A program made the position numbers and the translations under genes. From positions 1-64,000 of the forward strand of contig NZ_QVQH01000021.1 in assembly GCF_003428645.1 (NCBI RefSeq): DNA of 64,000 nucleotides, written 5' to 3'. A model generated the notes under the pieces. That model worked only from the letters and a program-made list of their open reading frames with translations. It ran no database searches and was not told the DNA's origin. Numbering within the stretch: position 1 is the first letter of the stretch; each line of letters starts with the position of its first letter. The stretch comes from Geodermatophilus marinus (GTDB taxonomy: Bacteria; Actinomycetota; Actinomycetes; Mycobacteriales; Geodermatophilaceae). Of this stretch, positions 8,765 to 17,718 are shown piece after piece.

Positions 8765-9229
8765 CGGGTCAGGCGTGAACCGGGTGACCAGCGCCCGCTG
8801 CCAGGGCGTCTCCACCGCCCGGCGGCGGTAGCGCGCCCGCACGAAGGCCACCGCCTCCCGCGCGGGGACGCCGTCCAGCACGGCCAGGCAGGCCAGCGCC
8901 GTCCCGGTGCGGCCGGTGCCGCCGCGGCAGGCGATCTCCACCCGCTCCGCGGCCGAGCGCTCCCACGCCGCGCGCAGCGCATCCCGCAGGACGGCGGGGT
9001 CCGCGGGCAGCGAGAAGTCCCGCCAGCGCACCCACCGGCTCTCCGCGGCCGGCCCGGTGACCGGGCGCCCCGCCAGGTACACCCCGAGCGCGACCGGCCC
9101 GCCCGGCGGCTCCCGCAGCGCCCGGCCCCGCACCCGGCGGCCCGAGGGCAGCTCGAGCACGCCCGGGAGCGCGGCGTCCCACACGCCACCGCCCGCACCG
9201 GGGGGTGCGGCGTCCTCCGGCCCCGCCAC
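8759..9229 (-). CDS. Protein-tyrosine-phosphatase-like protein
   Basis: The C-terminal half contains CRGGTGRTGTA, the cysteine phosphatase P-loop C-x5-R with the RTG continuation seen in dual-specificity phosphatases. An acidic/Trp segment precedes it (RWVRWRDFSLPADP), compatible with a general-acid loop. The protein is about 156 residues from GTG 9229, or 141 from GTG 9184; the start is uncertain because neither has a clear ribosome site. No signal peptide or membrane segment is visible, so it is probably cytosolic. The substrate is unknown. It diverges from the thioesterase gene. Confidence 0.7.
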   Translation of the reverse strand: MAGPEDAAPPGAGGGVWDAALPGVLELPSGRRVRGRALREPPGGPVALGVYLAGRPVTGPAAESRWVRWRDFSLPADPAVLRDALRAAWERSAAERVEIACRGGTGRTGTALACLAVLDGVPAREAVAFVRARYRRRAVETPWQRALVTRFTPDPP

Positions 9230-9280
9230 GGCGCCACCGTAGGCCGGTGCCTGCGTGGCGCCGGGAGCCGGTGCGGCACA

Positions 9281-9703
9281 GTGTCGGCCGTGAGGCACAC
9301 GGTGCAGGTCCCGATGCGCTGGTCGGACATGGACGCCTACCAGCACATCAACAACGTCGCCTTCCTCGGCTACTTCGAGATGGCCCGCGTCAGCCTGCTC
9401 TTCGAGCACCCGACCCACGACGAGCGGACCGGCATGCGCCGCGGGCTCGTCGTGGCCGCCCACGACATCCGGTACAAGCGCTCGGTGGTCTACGACGCCG
9501 AGCCGCTGGAGGTGCAGATCTGGGTGTCCGGGGTCCGCGCGGCGGCCTTCACCTGCCACTACGAGGTCTTCGACCACGGCCGGCTGGCGGTCACCGGCAG
9601 CACCCTGCTGGCGCCCTTCGACTTCGCCCTGCAGCGGCCCCGTCGGCTCACCCCGGGGGAGAGGGAGTTCCTCGCCCGCTGGGGCGACGAGCCCGCCGAC
9701 TGA
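9281..9703 (+). CDS. Acyl-CoA thioesterase, 4-hydroxybenzoyl-CoA type hotdog fold
   Basis: The 140-residue protein matches single-domain hotdog thioesterases. The signature WSDMDAYQHINNVAFLGYFE contains the conserved Asp that activates water and the following H-x-N-N motif. A central helix and strands follow (RYKRSVVYDAEPLEVQIWV). The reaction is hydrolysis of an acyl-CoA to acid plus CoA; the acyl group cannot be told from sequence. M. tuberculosis has a comparable thioesterase next to its ettA orthologue, as I recall. An internal GTG four codons later could also start translation. Confidence 0.85.
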   Translation: MSAVRHTVQVPMRWSDMDAYQHINNVAFLGYFEMARVSLLFEHPTHDERTGMRRGLVVAAHDIRYKRSVVYDAEPLEVQIWVSGVRAAAFTCHYEVFDHGRLAVTGSTLLAPFDFALQRPRRLTPGEREFLARWGDEPAD

Positions 9704-9708
9704 GACCC

Positions 9709-9728
9709 CCGGCCGGGCACCCGGCCGG
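9709..9728. terminator. Short hairpin between convergent thioesterase and yccF genes
   Basis: CCGGCCGGG (9709-9717) and CCCGGCCGG (9720-9728) form a perfect stem with a two-base loop, three bases after the thioesterase stop codon. The next gene converges and ends at 9737, so one hairpin could serve both directions. Confidence 0.5.
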
Positions 9729-9736
9729 GACGCGGC

Positions 9737-10192
9737 TCAGTAGCGGTAGGCCGAGCCGGCCGGCGCCCCGGCCACCACGCCGGAGCCGGCGTGCACCCAG
9801 TCCCGCGGCGGGGCGGTCTCCACCACCCGCTTGCCCAGCGGGAACAGCCCGACGGCGGCCAGCTTGAACGAGGCGACGCCGAAGGGGATCCCGATGATGG
9901 TCAGGCAGAAGCCGATGCCCGCGACGATGTGGATCAGCGCCAGCCACCAGCCCGCGACGAGGAACCACAGCAGGTTGCCGACCGCCGAGGCGACCCCGGC
10001 GCCCGGCACGGGCACGGTGGTGCGCCCGAACGGCCACAGCACGAAGGAGGCCAGCCGGAACGCGGCGATGCCGAAGGGGATCGTGACGACCAGCAGGCAG
10101 GCGATCAGCCCGGCGACCGCGTAGGCCAGCGCCAGGATCCAGCCCTGCAGCACCAGCCAGACGAGGTTGAGCAGCAGTCGGAGGGTGTCCAC
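9737..10192 (-). CDS. YccF-family inner membrane protein
   Basis: The 151-residue protein has two tandem similar halves. Each has a hydrophobic helix (LVWLVLQGWILALAYAVAG; LLWFLVAGWWLALIHIVAG) followed by a re-entrant or second helix with a T-I-P-F-G-I-A or I-G-I-P-F-G-V-A motif. This is the YccF domain duplication. Molecular function is unknown; the family is an integral membrane protein in many bacteria. GTG at 10192 begins the conserved N-terminus. It is transcribed alone, converging on the thioesterase gene. Confidence 0.8.
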   Translation of the reverse strand: MDTLRLLLNLVWLVLQGWILALAYAVAGLIACLLVVTIPFGIAAFRLASFVLWPFGRTTVPVPGAGVASAVGNLLWFLVAGWWLALIHIVAGIGFCLTIIGIPFGVASFKLAAVGLFPLGKRVVETAPPRDWVHAGSGVVAGAPAGSAYRY

Positions 10193-10323
10193 ACCTGTCT
10201 CACGCCCGGCGCGCGAGCGGGGTTCCGTCCCCCGGGACGGCGCCCGCCCCTGGGACGGCCCCGCCCCCCGGACGGCGACGGGCCCCGCCCCCGGCAGGGG
10301 AGCGGAGCCCGTCGGGACCGGTC

Positions 10324-10923
10324 TCAGCGGCGGCGCTGCGCCACCCGCCACGCGGTGCCGAGCACGGCCGCGGCCACCGCGGCCTTCACCAGCCCGCCGA
10401 GGATGAAGGGGTAGAAGCCGGCGTCCAGCGCCTGGGAGGCGGTCATGCCGGTGCTCACCGCCAGCCACGGCACGCCCACCGCGAAGATCACGGCCTGGCC
10501 GGCGACGAACAGCGGCACCGCCTTGAGCGGGGTCCGGTCGGCGCCGCGCCGCGCCGCCAGGCCGATGAGGTAGGCGGCCGGGATGAAGCCGAGGACGTAG
10601 CCGCCGGTCGCGCCGAACACCACGTCCCACCCGCCGCTGGCCTCCGAGTAGAAGGGCAGGCCGACCAGGGCGCTGAGGATGTAGAGCACCTGGACCGCGA
10701 CGCCGAGCACCGGGCCCAGGCTGGCCGCGACGAGCACCACGGCCAGCGTCTGGCCGGTGATCGGCACGGGCGACCCGGGCACGGGCACCGACACCTGCGC
10801 CAGCAGCGCGGTGAACAGCACCCCCGCGGCCACGAGCGCGGCGTTGCGCGCCCGGACGGCGGGCACCAGGTCGGCGAGGACGAGCGGGCGGGACGGCAGC
10901 GCCGGCACGGATGCGGTGGCCAA
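10324..10923 (-). CDS. bioY: BioY, biotin-specific S component of an ECF transporter
   Basis: The 199-residue membrane protein has about six hydrophobic helices and BioY signatures: VPGSPVPITGQTLAVVL, then GLPFYSEASGGW and GYVLGFIPAAYLIG. It captures biotin in the membrane. No ECF ATPases (EcfA) or EcfT are nearby, so it either works alone, as described for some solitary BioY proteins, or shares a module encoded elsewhere. The start is TTG, placed by an AGGAGG site six bases upstream. The C-terminus is basic (RVAQRRR). Confidence 0.9.
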   Translation of the reverse strand: MATASVPALPSRPLVLADLVPAVRARNAALVAAGVLFTALLAQVSVPVPGSPVPITGQTLAVVLVAASLGPVLGVAVQVLYILSALVGLPFYSEASGGWDVVFGATGGYVLGFIPAAYLIGLAARRGADRTPLKAVPLFVAGQAVIFAVGVPWLAVSTGMTASQALDAGFYPFILGGLVKAAVAAAVLGTAWRVAQRRR

Positions 10924-11037
10924 GGATCCTCCTGCGGCTCGGGCGGCCCCCGGGGTCGGGCGCCGTCGGTCGCGGGTGAGTCTGCCGCATCCGCGTGCCC
11001 CGCGGCAGCGCCGGGCACGGGGACGGCACCGGACCGG

Positions 11038-12318
11038 TCAGCCGCGCAGCCACACGGCCACGTCCGGGCCGACCTCCCCCGCGGAGACGTCCGCGCTGGC
11101 CAGCAGCACCTCGCCCTCCGGGACGGGGACCGGGGCCCCGGAGAGGTTGACCAGGCAGACCAGCCCGCCGGGACGGCGGAAGGCCAGGCAGCCCTCGGGG
11201 GCCGGCAGCCACTCCAGCGACCCACCCGAGGCCACGGCCGACGTCCGCAGCCGCAGCGCACCTCGGTACAGCGACAGCATCGATCTCGGATCGGCGGCCT
11301 GGGCCTCGGCGGTCAGCGCGGCCCACCTCTCCGGCACGGGCAGCCAGGTGTCGGGGCTGGTCGAGAAGCCGTAGGGCGGCTCGGTGCCCGACCACGGCAC
11401 CGGGATGCGGCAGGCGTCCCGGCCCCGCTCGGTCCGGCCCGAGCGCTCCCGGATCGGGTCCTGCAGCGCCGCGTCCGGCAGCTCGACGTCCGGCATGCCG
11501 AACTCGTCGCCGTTGTAGAGGTACGCCACCCCCGGCAGGGCCAGCTGCAGCAGGGCTGCGGCGCGGGCGCGCCGGGTCCCGACCTCCCCGCCCCCGTAGC
11601 GGGTGACGTGCCGGGGGCGGTCCTCGGAGACCCAGACCTCACCGACCGCCATCCGCCCCGGGTAGGCGTCCAGCACGGCGCGGATCCGCCGGTGCATGTC
11701 GTGCACGGCGTCCTGGTCGAACCGGTGGTCGCCCGGGCCGTGGTCGGCGAGCAGCCCGGTGTCCTCCACCGGCAGCACGTCGGGTTCGGCCATGCCGTGG
11801 GCGACGTCGATCCGGAAGCCGTCCACGCCGCGGTCGAGCCAGAACCGCATCGTCGTCTCGAGGTCGTCGAGGACCTCGGGGTTGCCGAAGTTCAGGTCCG
11901 GCTGCTCGGGGGCGAACAGGTGCAGGTACCACTGCCCGTCGGGGACCCGCGACCACCCCGGGCCGCCGAACACCGACGGCCAGTTGTTCGGCGGCTCCGC
12001 GCCGTCCGGGCCGCGGCCGTCGCGGAACAGGTAGCGCGCCCGCTCGGGCGACCCGGGGCCGGCGGCGAGGGCCGCCTCGAACCACTCGTGCTGGTGCGAG
12101 CTGTGGTTGGGGACCAGGTCGACGGTCACCCGCAGGCCGGCGGCGTGCGCCTCGGCCAGCAGCGCGTCGAACCCGGCGAGGTCGCCGAGCACCGGCTCGA
12201 CGTCGCGCGGGTCGGCCACGTCGTAGCCGTGGTCGGCCATCGGGGACGGGTAGAACGGGGTGATCCACAGCGCGTCGACGCCGAGCTCCACCAGGTGCGG
12301 CAGGCGGGCGCGGATCCC
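11038..12318 (-). pseudogene. GH13 alpha-glucosidase (AglA-like) pseudogene
   Basis: The sequence matches GH13 alpha-glucosidases: ARLPHLVELGVDALWITP, YDVADPRDVEPVLG, PNNWPSVFGGPGW, the nucleophile region DGFRIDVAHG and the acid/base region AVGEVWV. Two defects are visible. The 5' end is missing: homology begins at GIRARLPHL, so the first barrel strand and the start are gone. Internally, VGEVWVSEDR jumps directly to PRHVTRYGGG, removing the segment that normally carries the third catalytic aspartate (SNHD) and roughly 65 residues. A GTG at 12291 leaves an open 417-codon frame, but the product should lack hydrolase activity. It lies beside glbO, as aglA does in M. tuberculosis (Rv2471-Rv2470). 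Confidence 0.8.
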
Positions 12319-12321
12319 CAG

Positions 12322-12380
12322 GGGAAGGACCTCGGCCTCCTCACCCCTCGCACGCTCGGGGCGGACCTCGGGCCGAGGCC
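12322..12380. terminator. Dispersed hairpin repeat after glbO
   Basis: AAGGACCTCGGCCTCCTCAC begins a roughly 58-bp element. Its outer stem GGACCTCGGCC pairs with GGCCGAGG, and CTCG/GCTCGGGG sequences lie inside. It aligns with two other intergenic elements here (29442-29499 and 35203-35259). It lies 15 bases past the glbO stop, so it probably terminates glbO. It also marks the exact 5' truncation point of the glucosidase pseudogene. Confidence 0.5.
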
Positions 12381-12394
12381 GGGGGACGGGGGTC

Positions 12395-12832
12395 CTACCG
12401 GAGGGGGGAGAGGCCGCCGGGGGCGTCGTCGGGCCAGCGGTTCTGCATGCTGCGGGCGGCCATCTCCAGGTACCCCCACAGCGTGGCGTCCTGCTCCGCG
12501 GGCAGGTCGAGGGAGTCCACCGCGTCGCGCATGTGCTCGAGCCAGGCGTCCCGCTCGGCCGGGCCGATGGCGAACGGCGCGTGCCGCATCCGCAGCCGGG
12601 GGTGCCCGCGCTGGTCGGAGTAGGTGGTCGGCCCGCCCCAGTACTGGGCCAGGAAGGCGCGCAGCCGGGCCTCGGCGCCCGCCCAGTCGTCCTGGGGGTA
12701 CAGCGGTGCGAGCCGGGGGTCGGTGCGGACGCCGGCGTAGAAGCGGGCGACGAGCCGGGCGAAGGTCGGGGCGCCGCCGACCTCCTCGTAGAAGGTCCGC
12801 GCCGAGGGCAGGGTCCGGCCGGGGTCGCTCAC
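12395..12832 (-). CDS. glbO: Group II truncated hemoglobin (GlbO)
   Basis: The 145-residue protein matches group II 2/2 hemoglobins. It has [20 protein letters not shown] at the N-terminus, [26 protein letters not shown] with the proximal His of helix F, and the conserved Trp of helix G (DAWLEHM). It would bind heme and O2 or NO; in mycobacteria GlbO is linked to respiration and oxidative stress. Its GTG start overlaps the MFS stop by four bases (12829-12832), so it is translationally coupled in the mscS-MFS-glbO operon. Confidence 0.92.
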   Translation of the reverse strand: MSDPGRTLPSARTFYEEVGGAPTFARLVARFYAGVRTDPRLAPLYPQDDWAGAEARLRAFLAQYWGGPTTYSDQRGHPRLRMRHAPFAIGPAERDAWLEHMRDAVDSLDLPAEQDATLWGYLEMAARSMQNRWPDDAPGGLSPLR

Positions 12833-14118
12833 GGCACCGATCGTCCCGCAGCCCGGGCCCCCGCTGCCATGTGACCCTGGGCTCGGACGTAGGTGAGCAG
12901 CGGGACGACGACGGCCACCAGGCCGAGCGCCCCGATGACCGCGACCACCTCGGACGGGGCGAGCCGCTCGGCGACCACCCCCGCGGCCAGCACGCCGATG
13001 CCCTGGACGCCGTAGAGCCCGCTGACCGCGACGCCGAAGGCGCGCCCCCGGTAGGCGGGCGGCACCGCCTGGACGAAGGCCACGTTCAGGGGGATCGACC
13101 AGGCCGCGCCGAGCCCGGCGACGAACATCAGGCCCACCACGACCAGGTAGGTGCCGCGGCCCGGCTCGGCCCAGGTGGCCACCAGACCGGCGAGCAGGAT
13201 GGGCGCCAGCGACAGCACCACCAGGGGCGGCACCAGCCGCTCGCGCAGGTGCGGCGGGACCAGCCGGGCGATCACCAGCCCGCCGAGCGTGGCCCCCAGC
13301 GGGTTGGCCGCCAGCAGCACCCCGACCTCGGCCGCGCGCTGGTCCAGCTGGTCGACCAGCGGCGCGGCGATGCCCTCGGCCGCGTTGGCGAACAGGGTGC
13401 CGACCCAGGTGAGCGCGATGATCGTCCGGAGCCGGGCCGAGCGGCCGATCAGCCGCAGCCCCTGGCCGGTGTCCCGCCAGACCGACCGCGGCCCGTCGTC
13501 CTCCTCGGCGGCCGGTGCCGGGCGCCGCTGCAGCCGCGCGCCGAGCCAGACGGCCGACAGCACGAACGTGCCCGCGTCGAGGAGCAGCACCAGCGACGGC
13601 GACAGCACCGTGATGAGCGCGCCCGCCAGCACGAAGCCGACGACCTGCGAGACCTGCCCGCAGACGTTGGTCAGCGAGGTGGCGACGGCGTAGCGGTCCC
13701 CGGTGAGGACGTCGGCCATCAGCGCCGAGCGCGCCGAGTCGAACGGGGGCGCGCAGACCGCGACCAGCAGGAGGAGGGCGAGCAGCACCGGCAGCGGGGT
13801 GCCGGGGACGGCCATGCCGGTGACCAGCAGGGCGCGCAGCACGTCGCTGGCGATCAGCACCCGGTGCCGCGGCAGCCGGTCGGCCAGCGTGGACAGCAGC
13901 GGCCCGCCGAGCAGCCAGGGCAGGTAGCTGATGCCGAAGGTGATCGCGGCGAGCAGGGGCGACGACGTCCGCTGGTAGACCAGCACGGTCAGGGCGACGC
14001 GGGCCAGCTCGTCGCCGATCGTCGACAGCAGGTACGTGCCGAACAGCGGCCGGAACTCCGGTACGGCGAAGACCTCGCGGAAGGTGGCCGGCCGCCGACG
14101 CGGGACGTCGTCGGTCAC
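12829..14118 (-). CDS. MFS transporter, 12-TM drug/multidrug exporter type
   Basis: The 429-residue protein has about 12 hydrophobic helices and the DHA3-like MFS pattern: [20 protein letters not shown] at TM1 and [20 protein letters not shown] at loop 2-3. A similar N-terminal pattern occurs in macrolide or uncharacterised exporters. The substrate cannot be inferred. The GTG start overlaps the end of the mscS gene (14115-14118) and the stop overlaps the glbO start, so three genes form a coupled unit. Confidence 0.85.
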   Translation of the reverse strand: MTDDVPRRRPATFREVFAVPEFRPLFGTYLLSTIGDELARVALTVLVYQRTSSPLLAAITFGISYLPWLLGGPLLSTLADRLPRHRVLIASDVLRALLVTGMAVPGTPLPVLLALLLLVAVCAPPFDSARSALMADVLTGDRYAVATSLTNVCGQVSQVVGFVLAGALITVLSPSLVLLLDAGTFVLSAVWLGARLQRRPAPAAEEDDGPRSVWRDTGQGLRLIGRSARLRTIIALTWVGTLFANAAEGIAAPLVDQLDQRAAEVGVLLAANPLGATLGGLVIARLVPPHLRERLVPPLVVLSLAPILLAGLVATWAEPGRGTYLVVVGLMFVAGLGAAWSIPLNVAFVQAVPPAYRGRAFGVAVSGLYGVQGIGVLAAGVVAERLAPSEVVAVIGALGLVAVVVPLLTYVRAQGHMAAGARAAGRSVP

Positions 14119-15140
14119 GGCGAGCCCGCGGTCGCGGCGGGGACCGCGCCCAGCAGCGGCAGCGGCGTCCGGATGCCCTCGGCGACGAACCGCTCCTTCA
14201 GCCGCAGCCGCAGCTCCCGGCCGACCTGCCACTGGTCGGCGTTGGTGCTGCGCACCTGCACCCGCATGAGCACCGCCTCGGTGGTGATCTGCTCGACCCC
14301 GAGCGACTCCGGCGGCGCCAGCAGCACAGCGGCCCACTCGGCCTCGCCGTACATCGCGTCGGCGACCTCCTGCATGAGCTCCCGGCAGCGCTCGAGGTCG
14401 GTGTCGTGGGCCACCGGCAGGTCGATCACGACTTGGGCGTAGCCCTGGCTCTTGTTGCCGACGCGGAGCACCTCGCCGTTGCGGGCGTACCAGACCACCC
14501 CGTTGACGTCGCGCAACCGGGTCGTCCGCAGCCCCACGGCCTCCACCGTGCCACGCGCCTCCCCGAGGTCGACCACGTCCCCGACGCCGTACTGGTCCTC
14601 CAGGATGATGCCGATGCCGGCGATGAAGTCCTTGACCAGGTTCTGCGCGCCGAAGCCGAGGGCCACACCGACGACCCCGGCGCTGGCGAGGATCGGCGCC
14701 AGGTTGATGCCGAGCTCGCCGAGCACGAGGACGACGGCGATGCCGGTCACCACCATCGACGCGCAGCTGCGCAGCACCGACCCGATGGCCTCGGCGCGCT
14801 GGGTGCGGCGGGCCGCGGCCGGCTCCGGGGTGTCGCCGGGCACGGTGGCGCGCGGCCGCCGCGGGCGCAGGACCGCCGGCACCGCGCCGCTCGCGGTCCG
14901 GTCGGTGAGCCGGCGGATGGCCCGGTGGGCGAGCAGCCGGACCAGCACCGCGACGAGCAGGATGACGGCGATGCGCGCCGGCGTGGCCACGAGCGTGTCC
15001 GCGTTGGCCGCCAGCCAGTCGAGCCCGGCGAGGTCGTAGACCCGGGCGCACAGCGTGGTGGGGTCGTCCACGCAGTCGGGCACCGTCTCCGCCAGCCCCC
15101 CGTCCGCGGCGGCGACCACGTTCAGTGAGGATCTCATCAC
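14115..15140 (-). CDS. MscS-family mechanosensitive channel
   Basis: The 341-residue protein has two or three N-terminal hydrophobic helices. The MscS pore/beta-domain signature follows: [20 protein letters not shown], then [13 protein letters not shown] and [18 protein letters not shown]. It releases solutes on osmotic downshift. It has an Arg-rich cytoplasmic stretch (about 83-115) before the pore helix. It heads the mscS-MFS-glbO unit. ATG at 15140 or the adjacent ATG at 15137 starts translation. Confidence 0.9.
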   Translation of the reverse strand: MMRSSLNVVAAADGGLAETVPDCVDDPTTLCARVYDLAGLDWLAANADTLVATPARIAVILLVAVLVRLLAHRAIRRLTDRTASGAVPAVLRPRRPRATVPGDTPEPAAARRTQRAEAIGSVLRSCASMVVTGIAVVLVLGELGINLAPILASAGVVGVALGFGAQNLVKDFIAGIGIILEDQYGVGDVVDLGEARGTVEAVGLRTTRLRDVNGVVWYARNGEVLRVGNKSQGYAQVVIDLPVAHDTDLERCRELMQEVADAMYGEAEWAAVLLAPPESLGVEQITTEAVLMRVQVRSTNADQWQVGRELRLRLKERFVAEGIRTPLPLLGAVPAATAGSP

Positions 15141-15370
15141 GGGCGATCCTCTCAGGTCGGAGGGGCCGCGTCAGCGGTTTGTGACAGATGTGCCACCGGC
15201 GCGGGAACGGCTCCGGCACCCGCGTGTCGGGCCGTCCCCGGGGCGGGCGACCCGGGGGCACCCGATCGGGTGCGACCGACCGCGGGCGGGTGCCGCGGCG
15301 GCCGGCGCCTGCCTAGCGGGCGGCCCGAGTCCGCCGCCGACCGGCGCGGACCGGTCGTCCTGGAGGACCC

Positions 15371-16351
15371 GTGCGCCGCTCGTTGCTCAGTCTGACCCTC
15401 GCCGGGGCCGCCCTGCTCACCGCCTGCGGTGCCGAGGAGGCGGCGCCCGCCGCGCCCGGGGCCGCGACCGTCGACGGCGGCACGACCGCCGTCCGCCTCG
15501 GCGCCATCCCCATCGTCGACGTGGCCCCGGTCTACCTGGCCCAGGAGCAGGGCATCTTCGCCGAGCACGGCCTGGAGGTGGAGGCCTTCCTGGCCCAGGG
15601 CGGGGCGGCGATCGTGCCGGCGGTCATGAACGGCGAGGCCCAGTTCGGCTTCTCGAACGTCACCAGCCTGCTGCAGGCCGAGGCCCGCGGCGTGCCGCTG
15701 GGCCTGGTGGCGCCGGGGGCCGGCCCGACCGGCGACCCGGCGGCGGACTACGCGCTGGTCATGGTCGCCGGCGACAGCGCGTACCGCACCGCCGCCGACC
15801 TCGAGGGCGGCCGGGTCGGGATCAACACCATCAACAACATCAGCGACACCGTGGTGCGGGAGAGCGTGCGCCAGGCGGGGGGCGACCCCAGCGGGATCGA
15901 GTTCGTCGAGATCCCCTTCCCCGACATGGTCGCCGCGGTCGCCTCCGGGCAGGTCGACGCGGCGTTCGTGGTGGAGCCCTTCGCCACCCTCGGCGCCGCC
16001 CAGGGCCTGCGCTCGGTGGCGGCGCCCTACACCGAGACCGCCGAGGACCTCACCGTCGCCGGCTACTTCACCTCCGACCGGTACGCCGCGGAGAACCCCG
16101 ACGTCGTGCGCCGCTTCACGGCCGCCATGGCCGAGGCCAACGCGTACGCGCAGGCCAACCCCGACGCCGTCCGCGAGGTCCTCGGCAGCTACACGAGCAT
16201 CCCGCCGGAGGTGGCCGCGCAGCTGACGCTGCCGGACTTCCAGACCGAGGTGAACGAGGACTCCGTGGCCCGGCTGCTGGAGCTGGGGGAGCAGGACGGG
16301 ATCATCGAGGGCGACGTCGAGGTCTCCGACGTCCTCACCGACGTCGGCTGA
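15371..16351 (+). CDS. Solute-binding lipoprotein, SsuA/ThiY/NMT1-like (copy 1)
   Basis: A lipoprotein signal ends in LLTAC (Cys19). The mature part is a type II periplasmic binding fold of the NMT1/SsuA group: VRLGAIPIVDVAPVYLAQEQ, then GGAAIVPAVMNGEAQFGFSN and VDAAFVVEPF. Such proteins deliver sulfonates, pyrimidines, nitrate or thiamine precursors to an ABC permease. None is encoded here. It is followed by two close paralogues in the same direction. GTG at 15371 lies after a GGAGGACCC site. Confidence 0.85.
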   Translation: MRRSLLSLTLAGAALLTACGAEEAAPAAPGAATVDGGTTAVRLGAIPIVDVAPVYLAQEQGIFAEHGLEVEAFLAQGGAAIVPAVMNGEAQFGFSNVTSLLQAEARGVPLGLVAPGAGPTGDPAADYALVMVAGDSAYRTAADLEGGRVGINTINNISDTVVRESVRQAGGDPSGIEFVEIPFPDMVAAVASGQVDAAFVVEPFATLGAAQGLRSVAAPYTETAEDLTVAGYFTSDRYAAENPDVVRRFTAAMAEANAYAQANPDAVREVLGSYTSIPPEVAAQLTLPDFQTEVNEDSVARLLELGEQDGIIEGDVEVSDVLTDVG

Positions 16352-16482
16352 CAGGCCGCGGGTCACGATGCGGTCGAGATCCGAGGCTTCGCGTTGACGG
16401 TCGTCGTCCGGGCTGCCTAACGTCGCCCGACCCGTCGGTCCCCGTCCCGGGGGCGGCGGTGTGGGCGGACGAGGAGGAGCGC

Positions 16483-17472
16483 GTGCGACGAGGGACGTGG
16501 ACGAGCCTGGCCGTGGCCGGTGCCCTGGTGCTGGCCGGCTGCGGCGGGGACGACGAGGGGACCGCCTCCGGTGGCGGGGGTGGGGCGGCCGGGGACGGCG
16601 GGACGACCTCGATCCGCGTCGGGGCGATCCCGATCGTCGACGTCGCCCCGCTGTACCTGGGCATCGAGGAGGGCATCTTCTCCGACGCCGGCCTGGAGGT
16701 GGAGCCGTTCCTCGCCCAGGGCGGGGCGGCGATCGTGCCCGCGGTGGTCAACGGCGAGGCCCAGTTCGGCTTCTCGAACATCACCAGCCTGCTGCAGGCC
16801 GAGGCCCGCGGCGTGCCGCTGACCCTGGTCGCGCCGGGCCCCGGTGCGACGGGGGACCCCGCGGAGGACTTCGCCGGGGTGATCGTGCCGGCCGACAGCC
16901 CGGTGCAGTCGGCCGCCGACCTGGCCGGCCTGCGGGTGGCGATCAACTCGATCAACAACATCAGCGAGACCGTGGTGCGGGAGAGCGTGCGCCAGGCGGG
17001 GGGCGACCCCAGCGGGATCGAGTTCGTCGAGATCCCCTTCCCCGACATGGTCGCCGCGGTCAGCTCCGGGCAGGTGGACGCCGCCTTCGCCGTGGAGCCG
17101 TTCGCCACGCTGGGCGAGAGCCAGGGCCTGCGGGTGGTCTCCTCCCCGTACACCGAGACCGACGACGACCTGAGCGTCGCCGGCTACTTCACCTCCGACC
17201 AGTACGCCGCGGAGAACCCCGACGTGGTGGAGGCCTTCGCCGACGCCATGGTCGAGGCCCAGCAGTACGCCCAGGACAACCCCGACGCCGTCCGGGAGGT
17301 GCTGGGCACCTACACCCAGATCCCGGCCGAGGTCGCCCAGCAGCTCACGCTGCCGACCTTCCAGACCGAGCTGAACCGCGAGTCGATCGAGCGGCTGCTC
17401 GAACTCGGCGAGCAGGACGGGATCATCGAGGGGGAGGTCGACCTCGAGGCGATCTACGCCGAGACCGACTGA
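16483..17472 (+). CDS. Solute-binding lipoprotein, SsuA/ThiY/NMT1-like (copy 2)
   Basis: The 329-residue paralogue of the preceding gene has lipobox LAGC (Cys20), a Gly-rich linker (about 28-40) and the same fold: VAPLYLGIEEGIFSDAGLEV, FGFSNITSLLQAEARGVPL and NSINNISETVVRESVRQ. A 93-base stretch (16969-17061) is identical to copy 1. GTG at 16483 follows GAGGAGCGC. It has its own upstream interval of about 130 bases and its own terminator, so it may be transcribed independently of copies 1 and 3. Confidence 0.85.
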   Translation: MRRGTWTSLAVAGALVLAGCGGDDEGTASGGGGGAAGDGGTTSIRVGAIPIVDVAPLYLGIEEGIFSDAGLEVEPFLAQGGAAIVPAVVNGEAQFGFSNITSLLQAEARGVPLTLVAPGPGATGDPAEDFAGVIVPADSPVQSAADLAGLRVAINSINNISETVVRESVRQAGGDPSGIEFVEIPFPDMVAAVSSGQVDAAFAVEPFATLGESQGLRVVSSPYTETDDDLSVAGYFTSDQYAAENPDVVEAFADAMVEAQQYAQDNPDAVREVLGTYTQIPAEVAQQLTLPTFQTELNRESIERLLELGEQDGIIEGEVDLEAIYAETD

Positions 17473-17485
17473 CACCTCGCCCGCC

Positions 17486-17517
17486 GGGCCCCGCACCGCC
17501 GCCGCGGTGCGGGGCCC
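17486..17517 (+). terminator. Strong hairpin terminator after solute-binding copy 2
   Basis: GGGCCCCGCACCGC (17486-17499) pairs perfectly with GCGGTGCGGGGCCC (17504-17517) around a four-base loop, 13 bases after the stop. It indicates that copies 2 and 3 are separate transcripts. Confidence 0.7.
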
Positions 17518-17718
17518 CCGCGTTCCCGCCCCCACCCGCCCGGAGGCGGCTCACCTGCGCGGAGGCACCGCACCCGTGCGGAGCCGCCCAGGACACGATG
17601 CGGTCACGCCGGCGGGTGCGGTCGGCCGGCGTCCGTACCGTGTTCCACGGGCCGCGCGGAAGCGCGGTCACGGCGGCCGGCGGTGGTCGCCGCCCGAGCG
17701 GTAAGCGTGGAGGACCGA

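Noticed and set aside
10192-10323. Riboswitch or biotin regulator site near bioY
   Set aside because: The gene starts at 10923; neither its upstream 100 bases nor the interval after its stop shows a known riboswitch core or a BirA-type palindrome that I can recognise.
11608-14442. A 944-codon plus-strand open frame
   Set aside because: It is antisense to the glucosidase remnant, glbO and MFS genes and has low-complexity Arg/Gly/Pro composition, typical of GC-rich shadow frames.
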